A stretch of DNA of 64,000 nucleotides from Pseudotamlana haliotis (GCF_008806375.1 NZ_WAAT01000051.1:62001-126000), one strand, 5' to 3'. Positions 24,446-34,197 are shown, counted from the stretch's first letter. Notes: generated from the sequence alone by a model not told the origin. Made by a program: numbers and translations.

Positions 24446-25450
24446 ATGAATATTTATAAACTTTTACAACTTAATAGAAAAATTAAAAATCATAGAATTA
24501 AATTTCTAGGACTCTATATGTTGCATAAGTTGAATAAACGCTATTTGGCAGTGAATTTAGATCCGGTTTTGGCCTGTAATCTGCGTTGTAAAATGTGTTA
24601 TTTTACAGATAAAGACTATGTAAAAACCTTAAAAGGTCAATTTAAAGAGGAAGAATTGGAGCAGGTGGCCGATGCGATCTTTAACCGCGCCTTAAAACTG
24701 CAAATTGGTTGTGGTACCGAACCCACACTTTATAAAGATTTAGTAAAGCTTGTGGTTTTGGGTAAAAAGCATCAAGTACCTTATATTTCTATTACCACCA
24801 ATGCCAATTTGTTAACAGAAGAAAAGATTATTGAGCTATTAGAGGCTGGCTTGAACGAATTTACCATTTCGTTGCACGGCGTTAATAAAGAATCGTATGA
24901 AAGTTTTATGCAAAAGGCGAGCTATGAAAAATTTCATGGTGTTTTCAATGTCTTTGCAAAACTGAAAAGAACCTACGATTTTAAGGTGAGAATCAATTAT
25001 ACCTTTAACAAAGATAATTTCTATGAGTTGAAAGAATTTTTCAACCACTTTAATGGCGACAGTTTTGATGTGCTTCAAATACGTCCCATTCAAAAAATTG
25101 GAAATACTGAGTATAATGATTTTGATTTAGATGCTATTCGAGGTGATTATCCAGAGGTGATTTCGATTATCAAGGAAGCCTGTATATCACATAATATTTT
25201 ATTATTAGCCCCAAATAGTATTCCTAAGCACGGTACAGATAATGCGGCCAGTTTTATTTTCGAATATACCTTTTGTTATATTTCACCTAAAGCATTTTGG
25301 AAAGAAGGTTTCAATTGGCGTGAAGAAAGTTTCAACGATTATTCTCGTAAAATAGGCTGGGAAAAGTTGTTGCTCGGAAATGCCTTTAGATCTAAAAAGC
25401 AATTAAAATCCCGCTCTAATCGCCTAAATTATGAGGTCGAGTTTAATTAA
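24446..25450 (+). CDS. Radical SAM protein
   Basis: 334 residues. The cluster motif CNLRCKMC (about residues 44-51) is the CxxxCxxC that binds the SAM-cleaving [4Fe-4S] cluster, preceded by LAVNLDPVLA; GCGTEPTLYKD corresponds to the SAM-binding GGE-like motif and ISLHGVNKESY to the usual later strand. The C-terminal region has single Cys residues (KEACIS, FEYTFCYIS) but no clear SPASM domain. The substrate is unknown. It is the last gene of the trhO operon, so a tRNA or Fe-S related role is possible but not shown. Confidence 0.85.
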   Translation: MNIYKLLQLNRKIKNHRIKFLGLYMLHKLNKRYLAVNLDPVLACNLRCKMCYFTDKDYVKTLKGQFKEEELEQVADAIFNRALKLQIGCGTEPTLYKDLVKLVVLGKKHQVPYISITTNANLLTEEKIIELLEAGLNEFTISLHGVNKESYESFMQKASYEKFHGVFNVFAKLKRTYDFKVRINYTFNKDNFYELKEFFNHFNGDSFDVLQIRPIQKIGNTEYNDFDLDAIRGDYPEVISIIKEACISHNILLLAPNSIPKHGTDNAASFIFEYTFCYISPKAFWKEGFNWREESFNDYSRKIGWEKLLLGNAFRSKKQLKSRSNRLNYEVEFN

Positions 25451-25625
25451 AATATCTTTCTTTTTAAGTCTTTAGAATAATCATATCTTTACATCGCAAA
25501 ATGTTTTTTGAAAATTAGTTTCAAAATCCTAACAAAAATGTGTTTTTCACTGCAATGTGAAAAATAATTATTTATAAATCTTCATTCGTAATAAGTTTAT
25601 TATTAGCGAATTCAATATATAATAT

Positions 25626-27044
25626 ATGGCTTGCGCAAGTTGCTCAACAAAAGACGGCTCACCTAAAGGCTGCAAAAATAATGGTACTTGTGGTACAGAT
25701 AGTTGTAACAAACTAACGGTATTCGATTGGCTATCTAACATGTCGCTTCCTAGCGGCGAAGCCCCATTTAACTGGATTGAGGTACGTTATAAAAACGGTA
25801 GAAAAGAATATTACAAGAATACTGAAAATTTAACTTTAAGTATAGGTGATATTGTGGCGACTCAGGCAAAAGCCGGTCATGATATTGGTATGGTTACCCT
25901 TACGGGGGAATTGGTGCGTGTTCAAATGAAGCGTAAAAATATTTCAACCAAACCTGAAGATACCCTTAAAATTTACCGAAAAGCCAGTCAGAAAGATATT
26001 GATATTTGGCAAACCGCACGTGAGCGTGAGGAAGCTATGAAGGTGAAAGCCCGCCAATTTGCTATCGATTTGAAACTTCAAATGAAAATTTCAGATATCG
26101 AATTTCAAGGTGATGCTAGTAAAGCGACTTTCTATTATACCGCCGAAGAGCGTGTTGACTTCCGTGAATTGATTAAGGTTTTTGCACGCGAGTTTAGAAC
26201 GCGTATTGAGATGAAACAAGTAGGCTTCCGTCAAGAAGCCGCAAGACTTGGAGGTATTGGTTCTTGTGGACGTGAATTATGTTGTTCGACTTGGTTAACC
26301 GATTTTCGTTCGGTGAGCACTTCTGCGGCACGTTACCAACAACTCTCATTAAATCCGCAAAAACTTGCAGGACAATGTGGTAAGTTGAAATGCTGTTTAA
26401 ACTATGAGTTGGACACCTATTTAGATGCTTTAAAAAACTTTCCAAAATCTGACGTGAAGTTATACACCGAAAAAGGTGTAGCAGTATGTCAAAAAACAGA
26501 TATTTTCAAAGGACACCTGTGGTATGCCTATGAAGGGGAATGGATGAATTGGCATAAGATTACTACCGAGCATGCCAATGAAATTATTGAAATTAATAAG
26601 AAACGAGAAAAAATCACGAGTCTTGAAGAATATGCTTTAGATCTTATTGAAGATACTAAAACAGAGTTTGAGAACGTTGTAGGGCAAGATAGTTTAACAC
26701 GTTTTGATAGTCCGAAACCAACAAAAAAACGTAGAAATAACAGACGTAAGAAAGGCGGTGCTCCTGCAAAAAATAATGCGGATCAAGCTCATGGCGGAAA
26801 ACCTAGAAATTCAGGAGGTCAAAAGAAATCCCAGAATAATAGAAATGCCGATTCTAACAAACCAAAGCCAAAACCACGTCCAAATCGATCCAATAAGCCA
26901 AAAGTTGAAGGTGGAGAGGCTAATAAAACTAATCCAAATCAAAACCAAAAGCCGAATCAAAATAGGAGTCGAAATAAGCGAAGAAAACCTAATAACAACA
27001 ATAATCAGAATAAATCACAAAACAATAAAAATGCTGAAAAATAG
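25626..27044 (+). CDS. PSP1 domain protein, RicT/YaaT-like, with Cys-rich head and Asn/Lys/Pro-rich tail
   Basis: 472 residues. A Cys-rich head (MACASCSTKDGSPKGCKNNG, further CGTDSC) precedes a PSP1-type core at about 50-340. The core carries GGIGSCGRELCCSTW and LAGQCGKLKCCLNYE, the Cys motifs that bind Fe-S in the Bacillus Ric complex, which modulates RNase Y and other processes. From about 365 to the end the protein is a low-complexity basic tail of Asn, Lys, Pro, Gln and Arg (RRNNRRKKGG, KPKPKPRPNRSNK), a likely disordered RNA-binding segment. It overlaps gldH by 14 bp, so the pair is probably co-translated. Confidence 0.85.
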   Translation: MACASCSTKDGSPKGCKNNGTCGTDSCNKLTVFDWLSNMSLPSGEAPFNWIEVRYKNGRKEYYKNTENLTLSIGDIVATQAKAGHDIGMVTLTGELVRVQMKRKNISTKPEDTLKIYRKASQKDIDIWQTAREREEAMKVKARQFAIDLKLQMKISDIEFQGDASKATFYYTAEERVDFRELIKVFAREFRTRIEMKQVGFRQEAARLGGIGSCGRELCCSTWLTDFRSVSTSAARYQQLSLNPQKLAGQCGKLKCCLNYELDTYLDALKNFPKSDVKLYTEKGVAVCQKTDIFKGHLWYAYEGEWMNWHKITTEHANEIIEINKKREKITSLEEYALDLIEDTKTEFENVVGQDSLTRFDSPKPTKKRRNNRRKKGGAPAKNNADQAHGGKPRNSGGQKKSQNNRNADSNKPKPKPRPNRSNKPKVEGGEANKTNPNQNQKPNQNRSRNKRRKPNNNNNQNKSQNNKNAEK

Positions 27045-27528
27045 AGTTTTATTACTTGGCCTATGCGTTTTTTTTACTTTGGTGTCTTGCGACTCACAAT
27101 ATTATTTTGACGAATACAAAGCCGTACCCAAAAAATGGCATAAAGATTCTATTGTCAGTTTTAAGATAAACACACCTGATTCTATAAGCCCTTACGACTT
27201 GTTTATAAATCTTAGAAACACCAATGCCTACAAGTATAACAACTTGTTTTTAATTGTAGAAATGCAATTCCCACATGGTAAGCGCGTAAAAGATACTCTA
27301 GAATATAGAATGGCTGACCCTAGCGGTAAACTTCTTGGTGCGGGCTATTCAGATATTAAAGAAAATAAGTTGTGGTATAAAGAGCAGGTCATTTTTAGTG
27401 AATCTGGTGAGTATGAAGTAAAAATACAACAAGCCATGCGTGAAAACGGTATGGTTAATGGAGTTGAAGCATTGGAAGGGATTACAGATGTTGGATTCAG
27501 TATTGAAAAAAAGCAAGTAAAAAAATAG
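27031..27528 (+). CDS. gldH: Gliding motility lipoprotein GldH
   Basis: 165 residues from MLKNRVLLLGLCVFF; the open frame extends further upstream, but that part is the shifted frame of the low-complexity tail of the previous gene. The signal ends LVSC (Cys20), giving a lipoprotein. The mature sequence starts DSQYYFDEYKAVPKKWHKD, which is the characteristic GldH opening, followed by VSFKINTPDS and LFLIVEMQFPHG. GldH is required for gliding and, with the other Gld proteins, for type IX secretion in Flavobacterium. The T9SS-tailed GH5 enzyme in this window fits. Confidence 0.9.
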   Translation: MLKNRVLLLGLCVFFTLVSCDSQYYFDEYKAVPKKWHKDSIVSFKINTPDSISPYDLFINLRNTNAYKYNNLFLIVEMQFPHGKRVKDTLEYRMADPSGKLLGAGYSDIKENKLWYKEQVIFSESGEYEVKIQQAMRENGMVNGVEALEGITDVGFSIEKKQVKK

Positions 27529-27586
27529 ATAACATCTCCTGTTTTGCAAAAGCGAAGTGGTATCAAGATGTATTAACAATTAGTAC

Positions 27587-29932
27587 ATGGCAAAGGCAAA
27601 AAAAGAAACGACTAAGGTTCAAAATTATTCAAAATACATCCGTTGGATGTGGATTTTATTTTTGGGAGGTATACTTTCTGTAGTATCCCTTTTTTTATTG
27701 GCGTCTTGGGGTGCTTTTGGTGAAATGCCCGATCACACCGTTTTAGAAAATCCTAAAACCAATTTAGCTACTGAAATTATTTCATCAGATGGGAAAACAC
27801 TAGGGAAATTCTATTTTAACGACAACCGAACGCCTGTGAGTTATGATGAGTTACCACAGCAACTAGTTGATGCTTTAATTGCTACCGAAGATGCGCGTTT
27901 TCATGAGCATTCTGGAATTGATGCAAGGGGTACTATTAGAGCGATTATAAAGCCAGGAAGCGGTGGTGCTAGTACGGTTTCTCAACAGTTAGCAAAACAA
28001 TTATTTCACGGCGAAGGTTCTAAAAATATCATTGAAAGGGTGCTTCAAAAAATTAAAGAATGGATTATCGCTATCCGTTTAGAGCGCCAATATACCAAAG
28101 AAGAAATAATTGCCCAGTATTTTAATATTTATGACTTCGGAAATAATGCCGATGGTATTCGTAGTGCCTCGCGAATTTATTTCAACAAAGAACCTAAGGA
28201 ATTAGACCTTAAAGAATCAGCCATGCTGGTAGGGATGTTTAAAAATTCCTCTTTATATAACCCAAGGCCAAGCCGAAACCCAGTAGGGGTGAAAAACCGC
28301 CGAAATGTGGTTTTAGCTCAAATGTATAAGTACGATTACATTACTGAGAAAGTAAAAGATTCGCTTCAAAAAACCGAATTAGACTTAAACTATTCTCCTG
28401 AATCACATCGTGAAGGTATTGCTACCTATTTTAGAGGGTATTTAGATGGTTTTATGAAGCAGTGGATTAAAAATAATCCGAAACCAGATGGTACCAAGTG
28501 GAATCTTTATAATGATGGTTTAAAGATTTACACCACTATAGATTCTCGTATGCAAACCTATGCTGAAGATGCAGTACAGCAGCACATGCCTAGGTTACAA
28601 GCTGAATTTTTTCATCAAAATACGCCAGATCGTAACCCAACGGCTCCTTTTTTAGATCTAGAACCTGAAGAAGAAAAAGCTTTGATGCGTCGCGGTATGC
28701 GTCAATCAGAACGTTGGAGACACATGAAGTACGATTTGAAGAAATCGAATAAGGAAATTGAGGCGTCATTCCAAAAACCAATTAAAATGACAGTTTTTAA
28801 GTGGGAAGATGGTAAACCTTCAGAGGTTGATACCATCATGAAGCCTATGGACTCTATGCGTTACTATAAATCCTTTTTAAGAACAGGTATGATGTCTATG
28901 GATCCGCAAACAGGTCATGTAAAAGCTTGGGTTGGTGGAATGAACTACAGACATTTTCAATATGATATGGTGAAGCAAGGAAGGCGTCAAGTGGGGTCTA
29001 CTTTTAAACCTTTTGTATATGCCACGGCTATAGATCAGTTACATTTTTCACCTTGTGATGAATTGCCAGATACACCATTTTGTATTGAAGCTGGTAAATT
29101 TGGTAATCCAGAAGCTTGGTGCCCTAGAAATTCAGGGGATGACTATGGTGGAAAAAGAACCTTAAAAGATGCCCTAGCAAATTCTGTAAATACGATTACC
29201 GCTCAATTAATAGATAAGGTGGGACCACAAACTGTGGTTGATTTGGTTGAAAAATTAGGTGTAGAATCTGATATTCCTGCCGTGCCTTCTATTGCTTTAG
29301 GGACTACAGATATTAGTGTTTATGATATGGTAGGCGCTTATTCAACATTTGCCAATCAAGGGGTGTATACCAAACCCGTTATGGTTTTAAATATTGAAGA
29401 TAAAAATGGTACGGTATTATACCAGTTCAAACCAGAAACCCGCGATGTTTTAAATGCTGAAACCGCTTATGTGACGGTTAAGCTTATGGAAGGGGTAACG
29501 CAATCTGGTTCTGGTGCCCGTTTACGTGGAAAAGGACGTGATTCTTACCGTGCTGACTTTAGAGAAATCATTACAGGTTATCCTTATGAGTTTACCAATC
29601 CTATTGCTGGAAAAACAGGAACTACACAAAACCAAAGTGATGGTTGGTTTATGGGTATGGTGCCTAATTTAGTGACTGGTGTTTGGGTAGGTGCTGAAGA
29701 TCGTGCGGCTCACTTTAAAACCATTACCTATGGTCAAGGGGCTGCAATGGCTTTACCTATTTGGGGACTTTATATGAAAAGCTGCTATGCTGATGAGACC
29801 CTAGGTGTTTCTAAAGCTGACTTCACACCACCTGTGGAGCTTTCTATTATAGTAGATTGTAGTAAAGTTCCTGATGACCATACCAATAGTAATTCGCCTG
29901 AGGAAGATACTTTGGATGAATTGGAGTTTTAA
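27587..29932 (+). CDS. Bifunctional penicillin-binding protein 1A
   Basis: 781 residues. A short cytoplasmic start and one membrane helix (about 22-44) are followed by a GT51 glycosyltransferase domain with the catalytic Glu in ATEDARFHEHSGID and GGASTVSQQLAKQLF. The transpeptidase domain has SxxK in GSTFKPF, SVN in LANSVNTITAQL and KTGTT near residue 680. It polymerises and crosslinks peptidoglycan at the inner membrane. It lies 58 bp downstream of gldH on the same strand and may share its transcript. The acidic end (SPEEDTLDELEF) is outside the domains. Confidence 0.95.
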   Translation: MAKAKKETTKVQNYSKYIRWMWILFLGGILSVVSLFLLASWGAFGEMPDHTVLENPKTNLATEIISSDGKTLGKFYFNDNRTPVSYDELPQQLVDALIATEDARFHEHSGIDARGTIRAIIKPGSGGASTVSQQLAKQLFHGEGSKNIIERVLQKIKEWIIAIRLERQYTKEEIIAQYFNIYDFGNNADGIRSASRIYFNKEPKELDLKESAMLVGMFKNSSLYNPRPSRNPVGVKNRRNVVLAQMYKYDYITEKVKDSLQKTELDLNYSPESHREGIATYFRGYLDGFMKQWIKNNPKPDGTKWNLYNDGLKIYTTIDSRMQTYAEDAVQQHMPRLQAEFFHQNTPDRNPTAPFLDLEPEEEKALMRRGMRQSERWRHMKYDLKKSNKEIEASFQKPIKMTVFKWEDGKPSEVDTIMKPMDSMRYYKSFLRTGMMSMDPQTGHVKAWVGGMNYRHFQYDMVKQGRRQVGSTFKPFVYATAIDQLHFSPCDELPDTPFCIEAGKFGNPEAWCPRNSGDDYGGKRTLKDALANSVNTITAQLIDKVGPQTVVDLVEKLGVESDIPAVPSIALGTTDISVYDMVGAYSTFANQGVYTKPVMVLNIEDKNGTVLYQFKPETRDVLNAETAYVTVKLMEGVTQSGSGARLRGKGRDSYRADFREIITGYPYEFTNPIAGKTGTTQNQSDGWFMGMVPNLVTGVWVGAEDRAAHFKTITYGQGAAMALPIWGLYMKSCYADETLGVSKADFTPPVELSIIVDCSKVPDDHTNSNSPEEDTLDELEF

Positions 29933-29965
29933 AAAACTTTTGAATTATTTTAAAAGCTTTTTTGA

Positions 29966-30424
29966 ATGAACGATAATTTTGTAAATGAATTTTTTGGCAT
30001 AGGTATTCAAAACGGTAAAACACCCGAAAACTTAGGTGTTTTGTGGCGTACAGCACAAAATTTAGGTGCTAGTTTTATTTTTACTATTGGCAATCGCTAT
30101 GCGAAACAAGCTTGTGATACGCATAACGCTGTGAAATCGATGCCTTATTTTCATTACGAAAACTTCGACGAATTCTGTAATAACCTACCTAAAGGTGCAC
30201 GTATTGTCGGGGTAGAATTGGATGAAATCGCACAAGATTTAGAAACTTTTCATCACCCAAGGCGCTGCGTATATCTTTTAGGTGCCGAAGACCATGGCTT
30301 AAGTAAAGAAGCCATAGAAAAATCACATTTCTTAGTGAAATTTAAATCAGAGTTAAGCCTTAACGTTTCAGTTGCAGGAAGTATCATCATGTATGATAGG
30401 AACCTGAGTAAGCCTAGGAGTTAG
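29966..30424 (+). CDS. TrmH/SpoU family RNA 2'-O-methyltransferase
   Basis: 152 residues, the size of the small SPOUT methylases. The first motif NGKTPENLGVLWRTAQNLGA holds the conserved Asn and Arg of motif 1, YLLGAEDHGLSKEAI is motif 2 (SAM binding in the knot) and LNVSVAGSIIMYDR is motif 3. These proteins methylate ribose of tRNA or rRNA. The exact target is not predictable; TrmL acts on wobble bases, which would fit the tRNA-modification theme of the window, but TrmH-like alternatives are equally open. Confidence 0.85.
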   Translation: MNDNFVNEFFGIGIQNGKTPENLGVLWRTAQNLGASFIFTIGNRYAKQACDTHNAVKSMPYFHYENFDEFCNNLPKGARIVGVELDEIAQDLETFHHPRRCVYLLGAEDHGLSKEAIEKSHFLVKFKSELSLNVSVAGSIIMYDRNLSKPRS

Positions 30425-30429
30425 GTTAT

Positions 30430-30600
30430 AATTGGTATAATATGTCATTACGAGGAATCGAGGAATCTCTTTATTGGAATACCAGTCGCAGTCCTAGTTT
30501 TCGGTTGAGTGATTAAACAGATACACGCTCTACAATGAGGTTAAGATGTTTCAGTCGTACCTCCCTTCTGCATGACAAAACACTATGGTAGTGTCGCTCG
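30430..30600. repeat. Intergenic repeat-like segment with imperfect inverted ends
   Basis: The left side reads GTCATTACGAGGAATCGAGG and the right side, on the opposite strand, GTCATGCAGAAGGGAGGTAC, so both ends start GTCAT and continue with AG/GGAG-rich sequence in inverted orientation. This resembles the dispersed GTCAT...GAG repeats found between genes of many Bacteroidota. No gene is seen from 30425 to 30719. Confidence 0.4.
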
Positions 30601-30719
30601 TGATGTTCAGAGTTAACTTTTTTCATTAATACAATTGGGCAATTACACGTTCAAACAAATAAAGAGTTCCACAACATCATTAATTATTCGTAAATTTAGA
30701 TAGACTAAACGAGAATAAG

Positions 30720-31424
30720 ATGATTAATAAAAAAGTGGACAATGTTCAGGAAGCGTTAGCCGGTATCGATGACAACATGACCTTGATGCTTGGGGGTTTC
30801 GGACTTTGTGGTATTCCAGAAAATGCGATTGCCGAACTGGTTAAACGTGGTGTTTCCGGACTGACTTGTATCTCTAATAATGCTGGTGTAGACGATTTTG
30901 GTCTGGGCTTACTGCTTCAGAATAAGCAAATAAAAAAAATGATTTCTTCTTATGTAGGTGAGAATGATGAATTTGAACGTCAGATGTTGTCTGGTGAGTT
31001 AGATGTTGAATTAGTACCGCAAGGCACTCTTGCCGAGCGCTGTCGTGCAGCACAAGCAGGTATTCCTGCTTTTTTTACCCCAGCGGGTTATGGTACCGAA
31101 GTTGCCGAAGGCAAAGAAACCCGAGAGTTTGATGGTAAAATGTATGTTTTAGAACACGCCTTTAAAGCTGATTTTGCTTTTGTAAAAGCCTGGAAAGGCG
31201 ATGCTGCAGGGAATTTAATTTTTAAAGGAACCGCACGAAATTTCAACCCCGTCATGTGTGGTGCCGCTAAAATAACTGTCGCTGAGGTTGAAGAACTGGT
31301 ACCGCTTGGTGCTTTAGATCCCAATCAAATTCATATTCCAGGGATATTTGTGCAACGCATTTTTCAAGGGGAAGCTTATGAGAAGCGTATTGAGCAACGC
31401 ACAGTTAGCGTTAGAAGTACTTAA
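30720..31424 (+). CDS. scoA: 3-oxoacid CoA-transferase subunit A
   Basis: 234 residues. [18 protein letters not shown] is the glycine-rich CoA-binding signature of family I CoA-transferase alpha subunits; [17 protein letters not shown] and [19 protein letters not shown] are further hallmarks of the succinyl-CoA:acetoacetate (SCOT) type. With subunit B it moves CoA from succinyl-CoA to a 3-oxoacid, which opens ketone-body or amino-acid degradation products to the TCA cycle. The B gene follows after a 130-bp gap. Confidence 0.9.
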   Translation: MINKKVDNVQEALAGIDDNMTLMLGGFGLCGIPENAIAELVKRGVSGLTCISNNAGVDDFGLGLLLQNKQIKKMISSYVGENDEFERQMLSGELDVELVPQGTLAERCRAAQAGIPAFFTPAGYGTEVAEGKETREFDGKMYVLEHAFKADFAFVKAWKGDAAGNLIFKGTARNFNPVMCGAAKITVAEVEELVPLGALDPNQIHIPGIFVQRIFQGEAYEKRIEQRTVSVRST

Positions 31425-31554
31425 AGTTGGCTTTGGATAGTTCTAGAAATTAACTTAGGTTCATGGATTTGTAATGTAACTGGTTTGATTTAAATATTAA
31501 TATGGTGCTTAACTTTAAATACTTTGGGCACTTTTAACTCATAACTAAAATAAA

Positions 31555-32208
31555 ATGTTAGATAAAATAGGTATTGCAAAGCGTATCGCTAAAGAAGTTA
31601 AAGACGGGTATTATGTAAACTTAGGTATTGGTATTCCAACCTTAGTGGCCAATTATGTTCGCGATGATATCGAGGTTGAATTTCAAAGTGAAAATGGTAT
31701 TTTAGGTATGGGACCCTTTCCGTTGGAAGATGAGGTTGATGCCGATCTTATTAATGCCGGTAAGCAAACGATTACTGCGCTTCCTGGCGCGAGCTTTTTT
31801 GATTCGGCTTTAAGTTTTTCTATGATTCGTGGTCAGCATGTTGATTTGACCATTTTAGGAGCTATGGAGGTTGCCGAAAATGGCGATATTGCCAATTGGA
31901 AAATTCCAGGACGCATGGTAAAAGGTATGGGAGGCGCGATGGATCTAGTTTCTAGTGCTGAAAATATTATTGTGGCTATGATGCATACAAATAAGTCTGG
32001 CGCGTCTAAACTGCTAAAAAAATGTAGTTTACCACTAACAGGTGTAGGCTGTGTTAAAAAAATTGTAACCAATCTTGCGGTTATTGAAATTATTCCAAAA
32101 GGTTTTAAGTTATTAGAACGTGCCCCAGGAGTTTCTGTCGAAACTATAAAGTCTGCTACTGAGGGGTATTTAATTGTTGAAGGAAAAGTCCCTGAAATGG
32201 AGTTTTAA
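31555..32208 (+). CDS. scoB: 3-oxoacid CoA-transferase subunit B
   Basis: 217 residues. The catalytic Glu is in FQSENGILGMGPFP, preceded by NLGIGIPTLVANYV. DLTILGAMEVAENGDIANWK and GMGGAMDLVSSAENI are typical of beta subunits of SCOT-type transferases. It must pair with the preceding subunit A. The 130-bp gap between the genes is larger than usual for these operons and is AT-rich without a terminator. Confidence 0.92.
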   Translation: MLDKIGIAKRIAKEVKDGYYVNLGIGIPTLVANYVRDDIEVEFQSENGILGMGPFPLEDEVDADLINAGKQTITALPGASFFDSALSFSMIRGQHVDLTILGAMEVAENGDIANWKIPGRMVKGMGGAMDLVSSAENIIVAMMHTNKSGASKLLKKCSLPLTGVGCVKKIVTNLAVIEIIPKGFKLLERAPGVSVETIKSATEGYLIVEGKVPEMEF

Positions 32209-32403
32209 GTTGTGAGTCTTGTAAGACTATTTTGCTTCTTTAAAGGCTGATTGTTAAAAATTGTTGCGTTTCATCGAATTTATATGTTTTTTGTCGGATA
32301 AATAGAATCTATTATCGATATTAGTTGCAGCCAAAAAAGAAATATTAATTTTAGATTTAACTTTTTGTCCCAAAATCTAAAGTAATTTAAAAAGCCTACG
32401 TAT

Positions 32404-32523
32404 ATGGACGCAAATCTACATGAACTACCTACTAACCAAAGCAAGTTTAAAACATCTGTAAGAGATACTTTTGAATTTGTAAAAAGCTTATGTTATTTGA
32501 CTAAAAAGATATTCATGCTATAA
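32404..32523 (+). CDS. Possible small protein (39 residues)
   Basis: A frame opens MDANLHELPTNQSKFKTSVR and ends in a hydrophobic-basic segment (FVKSLCYLTKKIFML). Its stop overlaps by 6 bp the end of the convergent ABC gene. It is the only frame in a 309-bp gap after scoB. There is no terminator or clear promoter, so it is a candidate only. Confidence 0.3.
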   Translation: MDANLHELPTNQSKFKTSVRDTFEFVKSLCYLTKKIFML

Positions 32524-34197
32524 ACCTTTAGGAATAGCATGAATTAATTTTTTTGTGTATTCCTTTTTAGGATTTTTATAGATGATATCTGCATCGTCTA
32601 ACTCTTCAATTTCACCTTGGTTCATAACCAATAATTGATCTGACATGTATTTCACAACTGCTAAGTCATGTGAGATGAAAATATAAGTGAAATCGAAGTC
32701 CTTTTTAAGTGCATTAAGCAAGTTTAATACTTGCGCTTGAACAGAAATGTCCAAAGCTGAAACTGATTCGTCACAGACAATCAGTTTCGGTTGAAGGGCA
32801 ATCGTTCTAGCGATACCAATACGTTGTCTTTGACCGCCCGAAAACTCATGAGGATATCGGTTATAATGATCCTCAGACAACCCCACCTTATTTAAAATAT
32901 CAATGACCTTTTCTTTACGTGCTTCATCAGTTTCGTAAAGTTGATGTACTTTCATAGGTTCCAAAATGGCTTCACCAACAGGGATCCTTGGATTTAGAGA
33001 AGAATAAGGATCTTGAAATATAATCTGAATGTCTTTTCTAAGCTTTCTAGTGTCGGCTTTTGATAGTTTAGTAATATCAACACCTTTATAAATAATTTGT
33101 CCTGCTGTGGCCTTATCTAATTGTAGAATAGCGTTTCCTAAGGTTGATTTTCCGCAGCCAGATTCGCCTACCAAGCCTAAAGTTTCGCCTTCGTAGAGTT
33201 TAAAACTGACACCATTAACAGCTTTGAAGCCTTCAGGTTTAGAAAATATATTGGTTTTTGACATGTATTCTTTTTCAACATCAATCACTTCTAATAAAGG
33301 GGGCTTGCTGTAAATCGTTTCGTGATTTTTTTGGCGTTCTTCTTTTGAAACCACTTCATTAGAAATGGTTTCGTTTAAAAAATCACCAATAGTAGGTAAT
33401 ACTTTTAATCGTGAATCTAATGAAGGTCTTGAATTGATTAAGGCTTTGGTGTAGTTGTGTTGTGGATTTTTAAATATACTAGCCACAAGACCCTGTTCAA
33501 CAATTTGACCTTTGTACATGACTAATACACGATCGGCAATTTCTGAAATCAACGCCAAATCATGCGTGATGAAAATGATGCTCATTTTTGTTTGTGCCTG
33601 CAGTTCTTTTAATAAACTGATGATGTCTTTTTGTACGGTAACATCTAAGGCTGTTGTAGGTTCGTCGGCTATTAAAATATCAGGCTTACAAGCAATAGCC
33701 ATGGCAATCATAACCCGTTGTTTTTGGCCTCCAGAAATTTCATGAGGATAAGCCTTGAACACACGTTCTGGGTTTGGCAACTTCACCTTTTCAAAAAGCT
33801 CTATGGTTTCCTGTTTTGCCGTTTTTTTAGAAACGTGAGTATGTTGTAGTAAGATTTCTAAAAGTTGTTTACCGCAGGTCATAGATGGGTTTAAAGAACT
33901 CATAGGTTCTTGGAAAATCATAGCAATCTTATTTCCGCGAATGGTTTGAAATGATTTTGAAGATAGTTCTACCAGATCAACATCTTCAAACAGAATAGAC
34001 CCCGAATTGATGCTTGAAATTTTCTTCGGCAGTAAGCCTAATACAGCCAAAGAGGAAACTGACTTACCCGAGCCAGATTCACCAACAATGCCTAAAACTT
34101 CATTGGTATGAAGTTGGTAGCTAATGTTGTGTACCACTTCATTGTCACCAAATGATACACTTAATTCCTTAACTTCTAAAATCTGGTTATCTTTCAT
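32518..34197 (-). CDS. Fused peptide-type ABC transporter ATP-binding protein (DppD-DppF/GsiA layout)
   Basis: 559 residues with two complete ATPase domains. Walker A motifs are GESGSGKS (about residue 40) and GESGCGKS (about 345); signatures are ISGGQKQR and FSGGQRQR; Walker B are ADEPTTALD and CDESVSALD. The layout of two different nucleotide-binding domains in one chain is that of GsiA/YejF and fused DppDF, which energise uptake of di- and oligopeptides or glutathione. No permease or binding protein is beside it, so its membrane partner must be elsewhere. It overlaps the start region of the exonuclease gene boundary at 34197. Confidence 0.9.
   Translation of the reverse strand: MKDNQILEVKELSVSFGDNEVVHNISYQLHTNEVLGIVGESGSGKSVSSLAVLGLLPKKISSINSGSILFEDVDLVELSSKSFQTIRGNKIAMIFQEPMSSLNPSMTCGKQLLEILLQHTHVSKKTAKQETIELFEKVKLPNPERVFKAYPHEISGGQKQRVMIAMAIACKPDILIADEPTTALDVTVQKDIISLLKELQAQTKMSIIFITHDLALISEIADRVLVMYKGQIVEQGLVASIFKNPQHNYTKALINSRPSLDSRLKVLPTIGDFLNETISNEVVSKEERQKNHETIYSKPPLLEVIDVEKEYMSKTNIFSKPEGFKAVNGVSFKLYEGETLGLVGESGCGKSTLGNAILQLDKATAGQIIYKGVDITKLSKADTRKLRKDIQIIFQDPYSSLNPRIPVGEAILEPMKVHQLYETDEARKEKVIDILNKVGLSEDHYNRYPHEFSGGQRQRIGIARTIALQPKLIVCDESVSALDISVQAQVLNLLNALKKDFDFTYIFISHDLAVVKYMSDQLLVMNQGEIEELDDADIIYKNPKKEYTKKLIHAIPKGL

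Noticed and set aside
26704-27030. Upstream extension of the gldH frame (about 109 codons)
   Set aside because: It is the shifted frame of the low-complexity tail of the preceding gene; the lipoprotein signal of GldH begins at 27031.
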